Part shown: piece after piece, positions 34,258-45,307 of the stretch
Numbering within the stretch: position 1 is the stretch's first letter
How the letters are laid out: each line of letters opens with the position of its first letter
Source: Bacillus sp. REN10
Lineage (GTDB): Bacteria; Bacillota; Bacilli; Bacillales; Domibacillaceae
DNA: 64,000 bases
Assembly (NCBI RefSeq): GCF_016820555.1
Contig: NZ_JADHDW010000011.1
Coordinates: forward strand, 58,179-122,178
Reading direction: 5' to 3'
Notes under the pieces: generated by a model
What the model saw: the letters and a program-made list of their open reading frames with translations, nothing else
What the model was told of the DNA's origin: nothing
The model's database searches: none
Translations under genes and position numbers: made by a program

Positions 34258-35070
34258 CTATGTAAGGAAAAGAACAAGTGGTCCAACGATAAAGCAGTAG
34301 ATGGCGAAATATTTTAAATTACCTTGAGCCATAATGTTCATAAACCATTTTAACGAAAAGTAAGACATGACAAATGAGCCAATGAAGGCGAGCGTATAAG
34401 GAATCGCCAGCTGCGTAAGCTGAGGATCTGCTAAAATGTCTGAAAAACTTAAAATGGCGCCGCCTAAGCTGACAGGGATAAACAACAAAAATGAAAAGCG
34501 AAGAGCCGTTTCTTGTTTCATCCCAAGCCCCATCGCTGCAACAATGGTAGCTCCAGACCGGCTAATCCCCGGAATTAAAGCAATGGCTTGAGCGAAACCG
34601 ATGATTAATGCATCTTTCAGTTTCATATCGCCATCGTTTTTTCGCCCCCGCAAGTTGCGAATGGTCCATAAGGCGATACCAGTAATAATTAATGTAATGG
34701 CGACCGTCCGTACGCTTGAAAGCTTGTTTTCAATAAAATCTCCAAACACAACACCGATTACTCCAGCTGGAATCGTAGCGATTATTAAATAAATAATAAA
34801 CATAAACTCAGAACGGTCGTCTGGATTTTTTGTTTTTACATAGCTTAAGCCGTTGCTAGCCAGGCGGATAATATCTTGACGGTAAATCATTAAAACAGCA
34901 AGTAAGGAAGCTGTATTTACCATTAATTCAAACGTTAAGCCTTTAATTTCAATGCCAAAAAAATGTTTGGCTAGCTGCAAATGGCCGCTCGAGGAAATGG
35001 GAATCGGTTCTGTAAACCCTTGAAACATTCCTAATAGTAAGTATTTTAATAGTAAAATAGCATCATTCAC
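34258..35070 (-). CDS. uppP: Undecaprenyl-diphosphatase UppP/BacA family
   Basis: Membrane enzyme of 270 residues that dephosphorylates undecaprenyl diphosphate for recycling of the cell-wall lipid carrier; confers bacitracin tolerance. The family motifs are [19 protein letters not shown] (about residues 14-32, containing the essential Glu and Ser) and [10 protein letters not shown] (about 170-180). About eight hydrophobic helices. ATGs exist upstream (35094), but GGAGGGTGAT lies 5 bases before GTG 35070, giving the start [10 protein letters not shown]. The [10 protein letters not shown] wording is slightly different from the commonest EFLPISSTGH, so this may be a second UppP paralogue. Confidence 0.9.
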   Translation of the reverse strand: MNDAILLLKYLLLGMFQGFTEPIPISSSGHLQLAKHFFGIEIKGLTFELMVNTASLLAVLMIYRQDIIRLASNGLSYVKTKNPDDRSEFMFIIYLIIATIPAGVIGVVFGDFIENKLSSVRTVAITLIITGIALWTIRNLRGRKNDGDMKLKDALIIGFAQAIALIPGISRSGATIVAAMGLGMKQETALRFSFLLFIPVSLGGAILSFSDILADPQLTQLAIPYTLAFIGSFVMSYFSLKWFMNIMAQGNLKYFAIYCFIVGPLVLFLT

Positions 35071-35182
35071 GTTTATCACCCTCCAACTCATCATTAACTT
35101 TTTTATTGAACACTAAAACTAAAGAAATTGTAAAGCGTTTTGGTTAAAATAACCTTTTTTCTCCTAGTGACTAGCTTATCAC

Positions 35183-35212
35183 TTTACAAGTCTATTGTGA
35201 AAGAAATATAAT
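35183..35212 (+). promoter_or_regulatory. Sigma-A promoter of clpB
   Basis: TTTACA (35183-35188) and TATAAT (35207-35212) with an 18-base spacer. The CtsR site begins 10 bases downstream of the -10. Confidence 0.8.
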
Positions 35213-35221
35213 TATGAAAAA

Positions 35222-35238
35222 GGTCAAAAAAGGTCAAA
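35222..35238 (+). promoter_or_regulatory. CtsR operator
   Basis: Two perfect direct heptads GGTCAAA (35222-35228 and 35232-35238) separated by AAA, the consensus CtsR binding pattern. It covers the transcription start and ends 13 bases before clpB, indicating class III heat-shock control. Confidence 0.95.
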
Positions 35239-35251
35239 AGAGGTGGGGACA

Positions 35252-37849
35252 TTGGATATTGAACAGATGACACATTCTGTGCAACAAGGTTTAGCTGATG
35301 CACAAATATTGGCGAAAGAGCATGAACATACGGAAATCGATCTTCATCACTTATTGCTAGCATTAGTGAATCGTCCCGACAGTTTATTAGTGAGAATTAT
35401 GGAACGCGCAGGGAGCAGCGATGGTAACTGGAAAGCTTTTTTGAAAAGTGAACTGGTGAAAAAGCCGGTTATTTCAGGAGAAAATGTACAATATGGAGCC
35501 TATTTATCAGTTTCTGCACAAAATGTAATACAAGCTGCTAACCGTATTAAAGAGGCGTGGAAAGATGACTATTTGTCTGTTGAACATATTGCCCTTGCTT
35601 TGGCAAGTGTAAACGATTATGACATCAAGCGCTTTTTAACAAAAGAGACATTAACAAAGGAAAAAATAGAAAAGGCTGTTCATGATATAAGGGGGAATCA
35701 AAAAGTGACATCACCACATCCGGAAGCTAGTTATGAAGCATTAAGTAAATATGGCCGCGATTTAGTAGAGGAAGTCCGCTCTGGGAAATTGGACCCGGTG
35801 ATTGGCCGTGATCAAGAAATTCGTCATGTGATCCGTATTCTTTCAAGAAAGACAAAAAATAACCCTGTTTTAATCGGTGAACCAGGTGTGGGGAAAACAG
35901 CGATTGTCGAAGGATTAGCGCAACGAATCGTTCGGAAAGATGTGCCTGATGGCTTAAAAGATAAGACGATTTTCTCATTAGATATGAGTTCGTTAATTGC
36001 TGGGGCTAAGTTTCGCGGAGAATTTGAAGAACGATTGAAAGCTGTATTAAATGAAGTGAAAAAAAGTGATGGACGTATCTTGCTATTCATTGATGAAATC
36101 CATACGATTGTCGGCGCTGGAAAGACGGAAGGAGCAATGGATGCTGGCAATATGCTAAAGCCAATGCTTGCGCGTGGAGAGCTTCATTGTATCGGAGCAA
36201 CCACGCTAGAAGAACATCGCAAATACATTGAAAAAGATCCCGCACTTGAACGCCGCTTTCAGCAAGTGCTTGTACAAGAACCAACAGTGGAAGACACGAT
36301 TTCAATTTTACGAGGATTGAAGGAACGATTTGAAATTCACCACGGCGTGAATATTCACGACCGAGCGATTGTGGCAGCGGCTACATTATCCAATCGCTAT
36401 ATTACTGATCGCTTCTTACCGGATAAAGCGATTGATTTAGTGGATGAAGCGTGTGCAATGATTCGGACGGAGATTGATTCTATGCCGAGTGAATTAGATG
36501 AAGTGACGCGCCGTGTGATGCAGCTTGAAATTGAAGAGGCAGCATTAAAGAAAGAGAAAGATCAAGCGAGTAAAGATCGTCTCCTGCAATTACAAGAAGA
36601 ACTCGTTCTTTTAAAAGAAAAAGCGAATGAAATGAGAGCAAGATGGGAAGCGGAGAAAGAAGCTATTCAGCGAGTTCAGGAGAAAAGGGAATATCTTGAG
36701 AAACTGAGACGAGAGCTAGAAGATGCGGAAAATCGCTACGATTTAAATAAAGCGGCGGAACTGCGCCACGGCAAAATTCCAATGATGGAGAAAGAGCTTC
36801 ATGAGTTGGAAAAAGCGATGGTTGCCTCTGAAAATAATGAGCATCGACTGTTGCGAGAAGAAGTGACGGATGAGGAGATTGCAGCGATTGTTTCTCGGTG
36901 GACGGGAATTCCTGTGACCAAGCTAGTTGAAGGAGAGCGAGAGAAGCTATTGCGTCTTGAGAGCATTATGCATGAGCGTGTTGTGGGACAAGATGAAGCG
37001 GTTCAACTAGTCAGTGATGCTGTGTTGCGGGCGCGCGCTGGCATTAAAGATCCAAACCGCCCAATCGGCTCATTTATTTTCCTTGGTCCAACGGGGGTGG
37101 GGAAGACAGAATTAGCGAAAACATTGGCTCATACGTTATTTGACAGCGAAGAGCAAATGATTCGGATCGATATGTCAGAATACATGGAAAAGCATGCGGT
37201 TTCCCGGTTAATCGGAGCACCTCCTGGGTACGTTGGTTACGAAGAAGGTGGACAGCTCACAGAAGCATTGCGAAGAAAACCATATTCCGTCGTGTTGCTC
37301 GATGAAATTGAAAAGGCGCATTCAGAAGTATTTAATATTTTATTGCAAATGCTTGATGATGGTCGCATTACGGATTCCCAGGGCCGAACAATTGATTGTA
37401 AAAACACGGTCGTCATTATGACTTCTAATATCGGCTCGGAATTTTTACTAGAGCGAAAAGAAAATACGGAAGAAATTCAAGAAGAAACGAAAGAGCAAGT
37501 CCTTCAGCAATTACGTCGTCATTTCCGCCCAGAGTTTTTGAACCGGGTCGATGATATCGTGTTATTTAAGCCGTTAAGTTTAGAGAACATTAAAGGAATT
37601 GCTGACCGAATGCTGAATGATTTAAGAAAACGGTTAGATGATCAGCAAATCAAATTAGAAGTAACAGAAGCGGCGAAAGAATTGATTGCCAGAGAAGGAT
37701 TTGACCCTGTATATGGAGCAAGACCATTAAAGCGTTTTATTCAGCATCAAGTCGAAACAAAGCTCGCTCGAGAGATGATTGCTGGAAAGATTTCTGCTCA
37801 TGAAACAGCAACTATTGATGTAATTGATTATGAACTGACTGTCAAATGA
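35252..37849 (+). CDS. clpB: Disaggregase chaperone ClpB
   Basis: Hsp100 ATPase that, with DnaK, rescues aggregated proteins after heat stress. The 865-residue protein has the N domain (1-145), first AAA+ module with Walker A GEPGVGKT (residues 209-216), a long coiled-coil middle domain (about 395-545, E/K-rich), and second AAA+ module with GPTGVGKT (612-619). It has the full M domain and no ClpX/P-loop tripeptide (IGF/IGL), which distinguishes ClpB from ClpA/C. Start: TTG 35252 gives [12 protein letters not shown], matching Bacillus ClpB proteins, with AGAGGTGG upstream; GTG 35243 is an alternative. B. subtilis lacks clpB. Confidence 0.95.
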   Translation: MDIEQMTHSVQQGLADAQILAKEHEHTEIDLHHLLLALVNRPDSLLVRIMERAGSSDGNWKAFLKSELVKKPVISGENVQYGAYLSVSAQNVIQAANRIKEAWKDDYLSVEHIALALASVNDYDIKRFLTKETLTKEKIEKAVHDIRGNQKVTSPHPEASYEALSKYGRDLVEEVRSGKLDPVIGRDQEIRHVIRILSRKTKNNPVLIGEPGVGKTAIVEGLAQRIVRKDVPDGLKDKTIFSLDMSSLIAGAKFRGEFEERLKAVLNEVKKSDGRILLFIDEIHTIVGAGKTEGAMDAGNMLKPMLARGELHCIGATTLEEHRKYIEKDPALERRFQQVLVQEPTVEDTISILRGLKERFEIHHGVNIHDRAIVAAATLSNRYITDRFLPDKAIDLVDEACAMIRTEIDSMPSELDEVTRRVMQLEIEEAALKKEKDQASKDRLLQLQEELVLLKEKANEMRARWEAEKEAIQRVQEKREYLEKLRRELEDAENRYDLNKAAELRHGKIPMMEKELHELEKAMVASENNEHRLLREEVTDEEIAAIVSRWTGIPVTKLVEGEREKLLRLESIMHERVVGQDEAVQLVSDAVLRARAGIKDPNRPIGSFIFLGPTGVGKTELAKTLAHTLFDSEEQMIRIDMSEYMEKHAVSRLIGAPPGYVGYEEGGQLTEALRRKPYSVVLLDEIEKAHSEVFNILLQMLDDGRITDSQGRTIDCKNTVVIMTSNIGSEFLLERKENTEEIQEETKEQVLQQLRRHFRPEFLNRVDDIVLFKPLSLENIKGIADRMLNDLRKRLDDQQIKLEVTEAAKELIAREGFDPVYGARPLKRFIQHQVETKLAREMIAGKISAHETATIDVIDYELTVK

Positions 37850-37885
37850 AAATAAGGCTGTCCCGTAGTTGGGCAGCCTATTTTG
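37850..37885. terminator. Terminator clpB / yjzD
   Basis: AAAATAAGGCTGTCCC pairs with GGGCAGCC-TATTTT around 6 bases, between convergent genes. Confidence 0.85.
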
Positions 37886-37898
37886 TATCATGCGATTC

Positions 37899-38081
37899 TT
37901 AATGATGTTCTACCGGATCGTTTGGAACAAGGGCAGAAATGACAAATAGAAGAACAGCTACGATGATTGAAATGATGGTACCAGGCATCCAAGTAAATGC
38001 CGCTCCGTTCATGGAACCAACAACGTAACTTAACATTTGAATCAATAAGAAAGACCAAAAGAAAGTCATAATATATTGCAC
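37899..38081 (-). CDS. yjzD: DUF2929 small membrane protein YjzD
   Basis: A 60-residue protein with two hydrophobic helices (about 5-23 and 33-52). The segment LSYVVGSMNGAAFTW is the hallmark of the DUF2929 family, which includes B. subtilis YjzD, encoded next to med as here. GTG start at 38081 with GAAGGAGG about 9 bases upstream. Function unknown. It is transcribed away from med, which begins 200 bases on. Confidence 0.85.
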   Translation of the reverse strand: MQYIMTFFWSFLLIQMLSYVVGSMNGAAFTWMPGTIISIIVAVLLFVISALVPNDPVEHH

Positions 38082-38281
38082 CGAATTTTTCCTCCTTCAA
38101 CGAAAATCTTTTTGTCACTCACCCCTAATCTTAGCACAGAAATTAGAGCACGATAAAGAGATATTTTCGTTCATTCGTATTTTTATCCGTTCTCAATCAA
38201 AGATTTCTCTTTTTCTCCTTACGAAATAACAGTAAGATAGAAACAGGAGCGAGATCGATCTAGAAGGAGCGTATCCAGTAT

Positions 38282-39256
38282 ATGATAAGAAAAATACTAT
38301 TGATGGCACTCACCATTCTTTTGTCAGCGGCTGCTGTGGGGTGCCAAACAAATGACGATGCAGAAGCACTGAAAAAAGTGGGATTACTTGTTCCGAAAAC
38401 GATCAATGATCAAGTCTGGGGAACAAAGGGTTACAAAGGTATGATGAAGATCCAGTCTCAATACGGGTCAGAGATTTTTTATAAAGAAGGAATAGACTCC
38501 CAAGCTTTAGTCGAAAGAGCGGTAGAAGAGTTTGATCATAAAGGTGTCACCCTTGTCTTTGGTCATGGAAGTGAATATGCTGATTATTTTAATAAAATTG
38601 CACCTGAGTATCCTAATATGCACTTTGTCAGTTTTAATGGTGATGCAAAAGAGAAGAATACAACAAGCTTAAAATTTGAAGCCCATGCGATGGGGTTCTT
38701 TGGAGGAATGACGGCCGCATATGCTTCGAAAACGGGTACTATTGGCGTTTTAGCTACATATAAATGGCAGCCCGAAGTCAAAGGTTTTGTTGATGGAGCG
38801 AAGTTCGAAAGGCCGGATATTAATATTGTTACACGGTATGTAGGAAACTGGGACGATTCAGAAAAAGCGCTGGCGTTGCTAGAACCAATTATTGCTCAGC
38901 AGGCAGATGTTGTTTATCCTGCGGGGGATGGGTATAATGTACCTGTTATTGAAAAATTAAAAGAAAAGGGATTGTACGCTATCGGTTATGTTTCTGATCA
39001 ATCTGACCTTGGACAAGAAACCGTATTAACCAGTACGGTTCAGCATGTGGATAAGTTATATTTATTGGCTGCTACTCAGTTTGTTGAAGGAAATTTGAAG
39101 TCAGGAAACCTTCATTTTGATTTTCAAGATGGTGTACTGTCATTAAGTAAGTTCAGCCCAATATTGGATAAAAGCTTTGTGAAGAGAATTAACCAAGAGA
39201 TTGATCATTATATCGAAACCGGTAAACTTCCAAGAAAAAAGGAGGAGAACAAATGA
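38282..39256 (+). CDS. med: Competence regulator Med (BMP-family lipoprotein)
   Basis: Predicted surface lipoprotein of 324 residues that, in B. subtilis, positively modulates comK. N-terminal signal peptide with lipobox AVGC (Cys21), then a type 1 periplasmic-binding-like fold (VGLLVPKTINDQVWGTKGYKG, GHGSEYADYFNKIAPEYPN) of the Bmp/Med family, related to nucleoside-binding lipoproteins. ATG with AAGGAG about 12 bases upstream. The stop overlaps comZ in ATGA, the same med-comZ coupling as in B. subtilis. Confidence 0.93.
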   Translation: MIRKILLMALTILLSAAAVGCQTNDDAEALKKVGLLVPKTINDQVWGTKGYKGMMKIQSQYGSEIFYKEGIDSQALVERAVEEFDHKGVTLVFGHGSEYADYFNKIAPEYPNMHFVSFNGDAKEKNTTSLKFEAHAMGFFGGMTAAYASKTGTIGVLATYKWQPEVKGFVDGAKFERPDINIVTRYVGNWDDSEKALALLEPIIAQQADVVYPAGDGYNVPVIEKLKEKGLYAIGYVSDQSDLGQETVLTSTVQHVDKLYLLAATQFVEGNLKSGNLHFDFQDGVLSLSKFSPILDKSFVKRINQEIDHYIETGKLPRKKEENK

Positions 39257-39441
39257 ACGAAAATAAAAATCTAGAATTTATGCAAATCGCGATGAAATAT
39301 CTTCCAGAGGCGCAGGAAAAGGTAAAAGAAGCAGGTATTGAATTTTCCATGGATCTTGTGGAACCGTTTATGGGTATGTTTTTAAAAGTGATGAATGAAG
39401 CGTATGAACTAGGGAAAAAAGACGCTCAAGAAAGTAACTAA
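39253..39441 (+). CDS. comZ: ComG operon repressor ComZ
   Basis: Small helical protein of 62 residues, ComZ, reported as a repressor of the comG competence operon in B. subtilis. Sequence MNENKNLEFMQIAMKYLP then a second amphipathic helix around EFSMDLVEPFMGMFLKVM fits the family. AAAAGGAGG lies 7 bases before ATG, inside med. Overlap of 4 bases. A terminator follows. Confidence 0.93.
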   Translation: MNENKNLEFMQIAMKYLPEAQEKVKEAGIEFSMDLVEPFMGMFLKVMNEAYELGKKDAQESN

Positions 39442-39445
39442 TGAT

Positions 39446-39486
39446 AAGAGAGCCTTCCGTATTTTTAAGGAGGCTCTTTTTTCGTA
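39446..39486 (+). terminator. Terminator of med-comZ
   Basis: AAGAGAGCCTTCC and AAGGAGGCTCTTTT form an imperfect stem around a 5-7 base loop, followed by TTTTTT. Confidence 0.8.
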
Positions 39487-39585
39487 GGAATTAGTTTCGA
39501 ATTGGGTGTGATCAGATGGAAATACGAGAAAATTAGTTTCGCCCCCTTTTTTCACCGCTCGACGACGCTCTACAAATTCCCCCTA

Positions 39586-39614
39586 TTGCAAAATAGAGCT
39601 GTTTTCAGTAATAT
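39586..39614 (+). promoter_or_regulatory. fabH-fabF promoter
   Basis: TTGCAA (39586-39591) and TAATAT (39609-39614), spacer 17 bases. Confidence 0.8.
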
Positions 39615-39631
39615 TAGTACCAAGTCTTAAT
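39613..39631 (+). promoter_or_regulatory. FapR operator
   Basis: ATTAGTACCAAGTCTTAAT matches the FapR box (TTAGTACC-N2-GTCTTAA type) with few changes and overlaps the -10/+1 region, the usual layout for malonyl-CoA-responsive repression of fatty-acid synthesis genes. The fapR gene is not in the window. Confidence 0.9.
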
Positions 39632-39676
39632 AATTGATATCATCTTAAAAAAGAGGTTGAAAGAAGGGAAAACCTT

Positions 39677-40609
39677 ATGAATACTGGTATTCTTGGAATG
39701 GGGCGCTATGTGCCTGAGAAAGTTGTAACGAATGTTGATTTAGAGAAAGTAATGGATACTTCGGACGAATGGATTCGGACCCGGACTGGAATAGAAGAAC
39801 GAAGAATTGCTGGTGAGGAAGAAAACACCTCCCATATGGGGGTGAAGGCCGCGAAAAACGCGATTGAACAAGCTGGCATTGCCCCCGAGGAAATTGATCT
39901 TATTATAGTTGCTACAGTTACGCCTGATCATGCTTTTCCTTCCGTTGCCTGCATGATTCAGGAGCAAATTGGCGCGAAACAAGCAGCAGCAATGGATATT
40001 AGTGCGGCTTGTACAGGGTTTATGTATGGAATTGTGACAGCTAAGCAATTTGTTGATACTGGGGCTTATAAGTATGTCCTGGTTGTTGGTGTGGAGAAAC
40101 TGTCTAGAATACTAGATTGGAATGATCGCAATACAGCTGTATTATTTGGTGATGGAGCCGGAGCGGCTGTGCTTGGCCCAGTTTCAGAGGGACGTGGAAT
40201 TTTATCTTTTGAGCTTGGAGCAGATGGTGCTGGTTTCAAGCATTTATATCAAGACGAGCATGTTAAAATGAACGGGCGAGAAGTCTTTAAGTTTGCTGTT
40301 CGTCAAATGGGAGAGTCTTGTGTAAATGTTCTAGAAAAAGCCGGATTGCAAAAAGAGGATGTTGATTTCCTCTTGCCGCATCAAGCAAATATTCGTATTA
40401 TGGAAGCGGCTAGACAAAGATTAGATTTGCCAATTGAAAAAATGTCAGTAACAATTAATAAATATGGAAATACATCAGCTGCTTCTATTCCGCTTACTTT
40501 TGTTGAGGAACTGGAAGCAGGAAAAATTAAAGATGACGATTTACTAGTCATGGTAGGATTCGGCGGCGGCTTAACTTGGGGAGCTATTGCCATGAGATGG
40601 GGACGTTAA
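39677..40609 (+). CDS. fabH: Beta-ketoacyl-ACP synthase III FabH
   Basis: Initiates fatty-acid synthesis by condensing a (branched) acyl-CoA primer with malonyl-ACP. The 310-residue protein has the catalytic triad Cys112 ([12 protein letters not shown]), His235 ([10 protein letters not shown]) and Asn265 ([10 protein letters not shown]). B. subtilis has two paralogues; this one, next to fabF, corresponds in position to fabHA. AGAAGGG precedes the ATG by 9 bases. It is followed by fabF after 38 bases, under one FapR-regulated promoter. Confidence 0.96.
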   Translation: MNTGILGMGRYVPEKVVTNVDLEKVMDTSDEWIRTRTGIEERRIAGEEENTSHMGVKAAKNAIEQAGIAPEEIDLIIVATVTPDHAFPSVACMIQEQIGAKQAAAMDISAACTGFMYGIVTAKQFVDTGAYKYVLVVGVEKLSRILDWNDRNTAVLFGDGAGAAVLGPVSEGRGILSFELGADGAGFKHLYQDEHVKMNGREVFKFAVRQMGESCVNVLEKAGLQKEDVDFLLPHQANIRIMEAARQRLDLPIEKMSVTINKYGNTSAASIPLTFVEELEAGKIKDDDLLVMVGFGGGLTWGAIAMRWGR

Positions 40610-40647
40610 AACGAAAAATTTTTTATGAATATATGAGGAGTGGGAAC

Positions 40648-41889
40648 ATGGAAAAACGTAGAGTAGTCATTACAGGACTTGGTATTGTTTCTCCTGTAGG
40701 AAGTTCAGTAGAAGAAGCATGGGCAAATGTATTAAGCGGGGTAAGCGGTATTAAACCGTTAACACGAGTGAACCCTGATGATTATCCGGCAAAAGTAGCC
40801 GCTGAAATTAATGACTTTGATCCAGAACAGTTTATGGACAAGAAAGAGGCGCGCAAAATGGACCGCTTCACCCAATTTGCCGTCGCTGCTGCTAAGATGG
40901 CTGTACAGGATGCCGACTTAACCATTGATGAAACGAATGCTGAACGAATTGGTGTTTGGGTAGGTTCAGGTATTGGCGGCATGGAAACCTTTGAAAATCA
41001 GTTTAAGACCTTTTTAGAGCGTGGCTACCGCCGTGTCAGCCCTTTCTTCGTGCCGATGATGATTCCGGATATGGCAACGGGACAAGTGTCGATTCATCTA
41101 GGAGCGAAAGGAGTAAACTCTTGTACAGTAACCGCTTGTGCCACAGGAACAAACTCTATTGGGGATGCATTTAAAGTGATTCAGCGTGGAGATGCGGATG
41201 CGATGATTACAGGCGGAAGTGAAGCGCCAATTACGCAAATGTCCATGGCAGGGTTCTGTGCGAATACAGCTCTTTCTACAAATCCAGATCCGAAGACAGC
41301 AAGCCGTCCGTTTGATGCGAATCGCGATGGATTTGTTATGGGTGAAGGAGCGGGAATTCTTGTGCTAGAAGAGCTTGAACATGCCTTAAAACGCGGGGCC
41401 AAAATTTATGCAGAAATTGTTGGTTACGGTTCAACAGGAGATGCTCACCACATTACCGCACCGGCTCCAGGTGGAGAAGGTGGAGCTAGAGCGATGCAAA
41501 TAGCGCTGGATGACGGTGGTATTTCTCCAGAGAAAATTGATTATATTAACGCACATGGAACAAGCACGCCTTATAATGATCAATTTGAAACGATGGCGAT
41601 TAAGCAAGTGTTTGGCGATCATGCTAAGAAGCTTTCGATTAGTTCAACGAAATCAATGACAGGTCATTTACTCGGAGCTGCTGGTGGAGTAGAAGCTATT
41701 TTTACTGCGCTAGCGATTAAGCATGATATGATTCCACCAACGATTAATTATGAAACTCCAGATCCGGAATGTGATCTTGACTATACACCAAATGAATCTC
41801 GAAAAAGAGAAGTGCATGCGGCACTTAGCAACTCTTTAGGATTTGGCGGTCATAACGCGACGATTGCCTTACGTAAATTCCAGAAATAA
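40648..41889 (+). CDS. fabF: Beta-ketoacyl-ACP synthase II FabF
   Basis: Elongating condensing enzyme of fatty-acid synthesis. The 413-residue length equals B. subtilis FabF. Catalytic Cys164 is in [11 protein letters not shown]; histidines are in [11 protein letters not shown] and [14 protein letters not shown]. The frame opens earlier at 40576, but GAGGAGTGGG sits 6 bases before the ATG at 40648 ([12 protein letters not shown]), the family N-terminus. Second gene of the fabHA-fabF operon. Confidence 0.97.
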   Translation: MEKRRVVITGLGIVSPVGSSVEEAWANVLSGVSGIKPLTRVNPDDYPAKVAAEINDFDPEQFMDKKEARKMDRFTQFAVAAAKMAVQDADLTIDETNAERIGVWVGSGIGGMETFENQFKTFLERGYRRVSPFFVPMMIPDMATGQVSIHLGAKGVNSCTVTACATGTNSIGDAFKVIQRGDADAMITGGSEAPITQMSMAGFCANTALSTNPDPKTASRPFDANRDGFVMGEGAGILVLEELEHALKRGAKIYAEIVGYGSTGDAHHITAPAPGGEGGARAMQIALDDGGISPEKIDYINAHGTSTPYNDQFETMAIKQVFGDHAKKLSISSTKSMTGHLLGAAGGVEAIFTALAIKHDMIPPTINYETPDPECDLDYTPNESRKREVHAALSNSLGFGGHNATIALRKFQK

Positions 41890-41891
41890 TA

Positions 41892-41938
41892 ACAAAAAGA
41901 GATAACTAAAAGCTTTCATTTTAGTTATCTCTTTTTTG
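41892..41938 (+). terminator. Terminator of fabH-fabF
   Basis: AAAAAGAGATAACTAAAA pairs with TTTTAGTTATCTCTTTTTT around a 7-base loop. Confidence 0.95.
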
Positions 41939-42002
41939 CATGTTTTTATTAATTAATCATACATATAGGACAAGCAGAAAAAATAAATAAAGGAAGAAGC
42001 TA

Positions 42003-42224
42003 ATGGCCTTTCGTCTCGCGCTCTTTTTAATTGGTTTTGGTTTTTCGGTTCTGGGGGGAGTTAGCTGTATTATGTATTTAAATGTATTAACGGCTGGTTG
42101 GACGCTGAAAGAATATATTGCTTTTATTTTAGAACGTTCCGAATGCTACTTATTTATTATTGGTTTTGTGTTAATGGCCGTATCTCTTTATTTCCCGGGG
42201 AAGTGGAAAGTTGAGAAAATATAG
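42003..42224 (+). CDS. Small two-helix membrane protein
   Basis: A 73-residue protein, MAFRLALFLIGFGFSVLGG..., with hydrophobic helices at about residues 3-28 and 45-65 and a short basic C-terminus. AAAGGAAGAAG precedes the ATG, so translation is credible. It lies between fabF and yjbA and is not one of the B. subtilis genes I recognise there. No domain is recognised and no function proposed. Confidence 0.75.
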   Translation: MAFRLALFLIGFGFSVLGGVSCIMYLNVLTAGWTLKEYIAFILERSECYLFIIGFVLMAVSLYFPGKWKVEKI

Positions 42225-42298
42225 ACTTAGAAGGAATAATATTACTTTATTTTGCCCATACTTGAAGACAAATAGATGAAGAAGTGAGGAGGGTCATT

Positions 42299-43060
42299 AT
42301 GTTGTATCTTCATGATGTCTGGGTGAATTGGTTTGAAGGAGAGGAGAATGGCTATAACGTATGTCATTTTCACGAGTGGCGTAAAGATGATGCTGTTGAG
42401 TTATTAGATCAAGTGCCAGTCGTCTTAATCGAAGAGTCATTATTTGACTATATTGAAAATCAATTATCAGAATTGCCAAAGCAATTACTTGAAGATGTAA
42501 GAAAAAAAGCCTTTCTACGTAGAAATCACGAACGAATTCAACTTGAGCATTGCTTTGTTGTTTCAGATGGAAAAGGGATTTTAGCCATTGATACAATGGG
42601 CTATACAATCCCTGTTAGAAAAAGCCGTCTAGTCCCTCGGCAAGAGCAGCTTGTATATGAAATGTTTCAAGTTCATCCGGTTGAAAGGTACGAATTTGAA
42701 GTCGCTTTAGAAGAAAAACAATATCATATTTTATCCATTGATCCGATAAATATGAAGGGGCTCACTCGTAAAGAAAGACAGTTGAAACAATTGTTGTTCA
42801 TGGCTTTAGACCAGCTGTTTTCATCAAAAAATTCAGCCGAAATTCGTTATTGGTATACTGAGTGGGCACCTGATAAATATGAAGATATTCAATCAATGGA
42901 CTTTGAAGAAGTAAAGAAAGCTTTTCACCAAGAAGCAAAGGCAGGCTGGTCGAAACAGCATTATCGCTTATGCGAAAACCTCATTAAAGGACAAGCTTTT
43001 TTTGAGAAATTATGGGAAGTAGAGCACGCTTCAAAAATTAATCAATCAAGCAATCAATAA
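42299..43060 (+). CDS. yjbA: YjbA (UPF0736/DUF3603 family)
   Basis: Cytosolic protein of 253 residues in the DUF3603 family, function unknown. The start [31 protein letters not shown] is characteristic. The frame opens at 42284, but GTGAGGAGGGTC directly precedes the ATG at 42299. It stands upstream of trpS convergently, as in B. subtilis. A shared terminator follows. Confidence 0.9.
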   Translation: MLYLHDVWVNWFEGEENGYNVCHFHEWRKDDAVELLDQVPVVLIEESLFDYIENQLSELPKQLLEDVRKKAFLRRNHERIQLEHCFVVSDGKGILAIDTMGYTIPVRKSRLVPRQEQLVYEMFQVHPVERYEFEVALEEKQYHILSIDPINMKGLTRKERQLKQLLFMALDQLFSSKNSAEIRYWYTEWAPDKYEDIQSMDFEEVKKAFHQEAKAGWSKQHYRLCENLIKGQAFFEKLWEVEHASKINQSSNQ

Positions 43061-43064
43061 ACAT

Positions 43065-43096
43065 AAAAGACTGAATCGGTTCGGATTCAGTCTTTT
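43065..43096. terminator. Bidirectional terminator yjbA / trpS
   Basis: AAAAGACTGAATC and GATTCAGTCTTTT form a perfect 13-bp stem around GGTTCG. Confidence 0.93.
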
Positions 43097-43130
43097 GTAC
43101 GTTGCTAGACAGCGCCTTCCGCTTTTAATG

Positions 43131-44412
<1,282 letters not shown>

Positions 44413-44418
44413 GCCCCG

Positions 44419-44447
44419 ATTATAAATGAAACAAAAAATGGAGTCAA
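44419..44447 (-). promoter_or_regulatory. trpS promoter
   Basis: On the minus strand TTGACT (complement of 44442-44447) and TATAAT (complement of 44419-44424) with a 17-base spacer. Confidence 0.92.
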
Positions 44448-44460
44448 GAGAACAAATGGT

Positions 44461-44841
44461 TTAGCTTATGACAAATGCTGCAATAAACGAAGCAAGAGCA
44501 ACAATGCCTCCGCCAGCTAAAAGCGGATATGTCCAAATAAACACTCTCTTTTTAGGATATTCTTCATAAACTTCTTTTGTGTCATCTAAATCATCAAAGC
44601 TAGCTATATATTCGCCTTCCTTCGATGACTTTCTCACTTTTTTGAAGCTATAACGAATTCCGTTAAAGAATCCTCCTTCAATGACGAATAAACTAGCCCC
44701 CACTGTTAAACTGATCAGAGAGAAAAAGAAAGAATAATCTATAAGACTTTTGGAGAAATTCACCGAAAACAATGACAGTAATATTGGGAAAATGACATTT
44801 ATACCAATAATGATAAGAGATAATCGAAGAAACTTTGTCAA
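44461..44841 (-). CDS. DUF3899-type membrane protein
   Basis: Membrane protein of 126 residues with helices at about 8-28, 38-58 and 103-124. The segment ASLFVIEGGFFNGIRYSFKKV resembles the DUF3899 family; function unknown. Start is uncertain: GTG 44850 opens the frame, but AGGTGA overlaps it and lies 5 bases before TTG 44841, so TTG is preferred. Transcribed in the same direction as trpS, stopping just before its promoter. Confidence 0.72.
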   Translation of the reverse strand: MTKFLRLSLIIIGINVIFPILLSLFSVNFSKSLIDYSFFFSLISLTVGASLFVIEGGFFNGIRYSFKKVRKSSKEGEYIASFDDLDDTKEVYEEYPKKRVFIWTYPLLAGGGIVALASFIAAFVIS

Positions 44842-45094
44842 AGCAGTCACCTATTTTCTTTTCATATAAGCCAACAGAATTATAGCTAAAAGCAGCTATT
44901 TATTCAACTTTATATAGCAAAGAGCTAATTCCGACATCATTACATCCTATCTAGCCAAAAATCAACAGCGTATCCAAATAAACACTCTTATGTTGATCTA
45001 ACAAGTTGAACCTATATATGTTACGATATATTTTACATTATTATTATATATATAAAACAATAACAAAGATAAAATATTCGTAATAATCGAAAAA

Positions 45095-45108
45095 AGAAAG
45101 CGCTTTAA
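45095..45108. promoter_or_regulatory. Candidate CcpA cre site before opp
   Basis: AGAAAGCGCTTTAA matches the cre pattern (TGAAAGCGCTTTCA) at 12 of 14 positions, with the central AAAGCGCTTT intact. It lies about 115-130 bases upstream of the opp promoter. The 450 bases between the DUF3899 gene and oppA are otherwise very AT-rich with no gene. Function is inferred. Confidence 0.5.
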
Positions 45109-45223
45109 CGCGGTGAATAGTTATTCAATTAAAATATAAAGCTTATGCTACTGAAGAACTAATAAAAAAAACAAAAAAAGTATTGAATTGTGACAACATT
45201 GTAAATAAAATATAAAATAATTA

Positions 45224-45251
45224 TTGCAAAAAAGTTAAGATGGTTTATAAT
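45224..45251 (+). promoter_or_regulatory. oppA promoter
   Basis: TTGCAA (45224-45229) and TATAAT (45246-45251), spacer 16 bases, with a 50-base leader to oppA. Confidence 0.82.
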
Positions 45252-45307
45252 TAGTTATGAAATCTTCTGAATAATCAGGAAGATATTATCAGTGAGGGGG
45301 TTACTAG

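Noticed and set aside
37899-38118. Second overlapping minus-strand frame at 37888-38118
   Set aside because: It is out of frame with the YjzD family sequence and lacks its own ribosome site.
42240-42298. Start of yjbA at 42284
   Set aside because: That start overlaps the strong ribosome site GTGAGGAGGG; the ATG at 42299 is much better placed.
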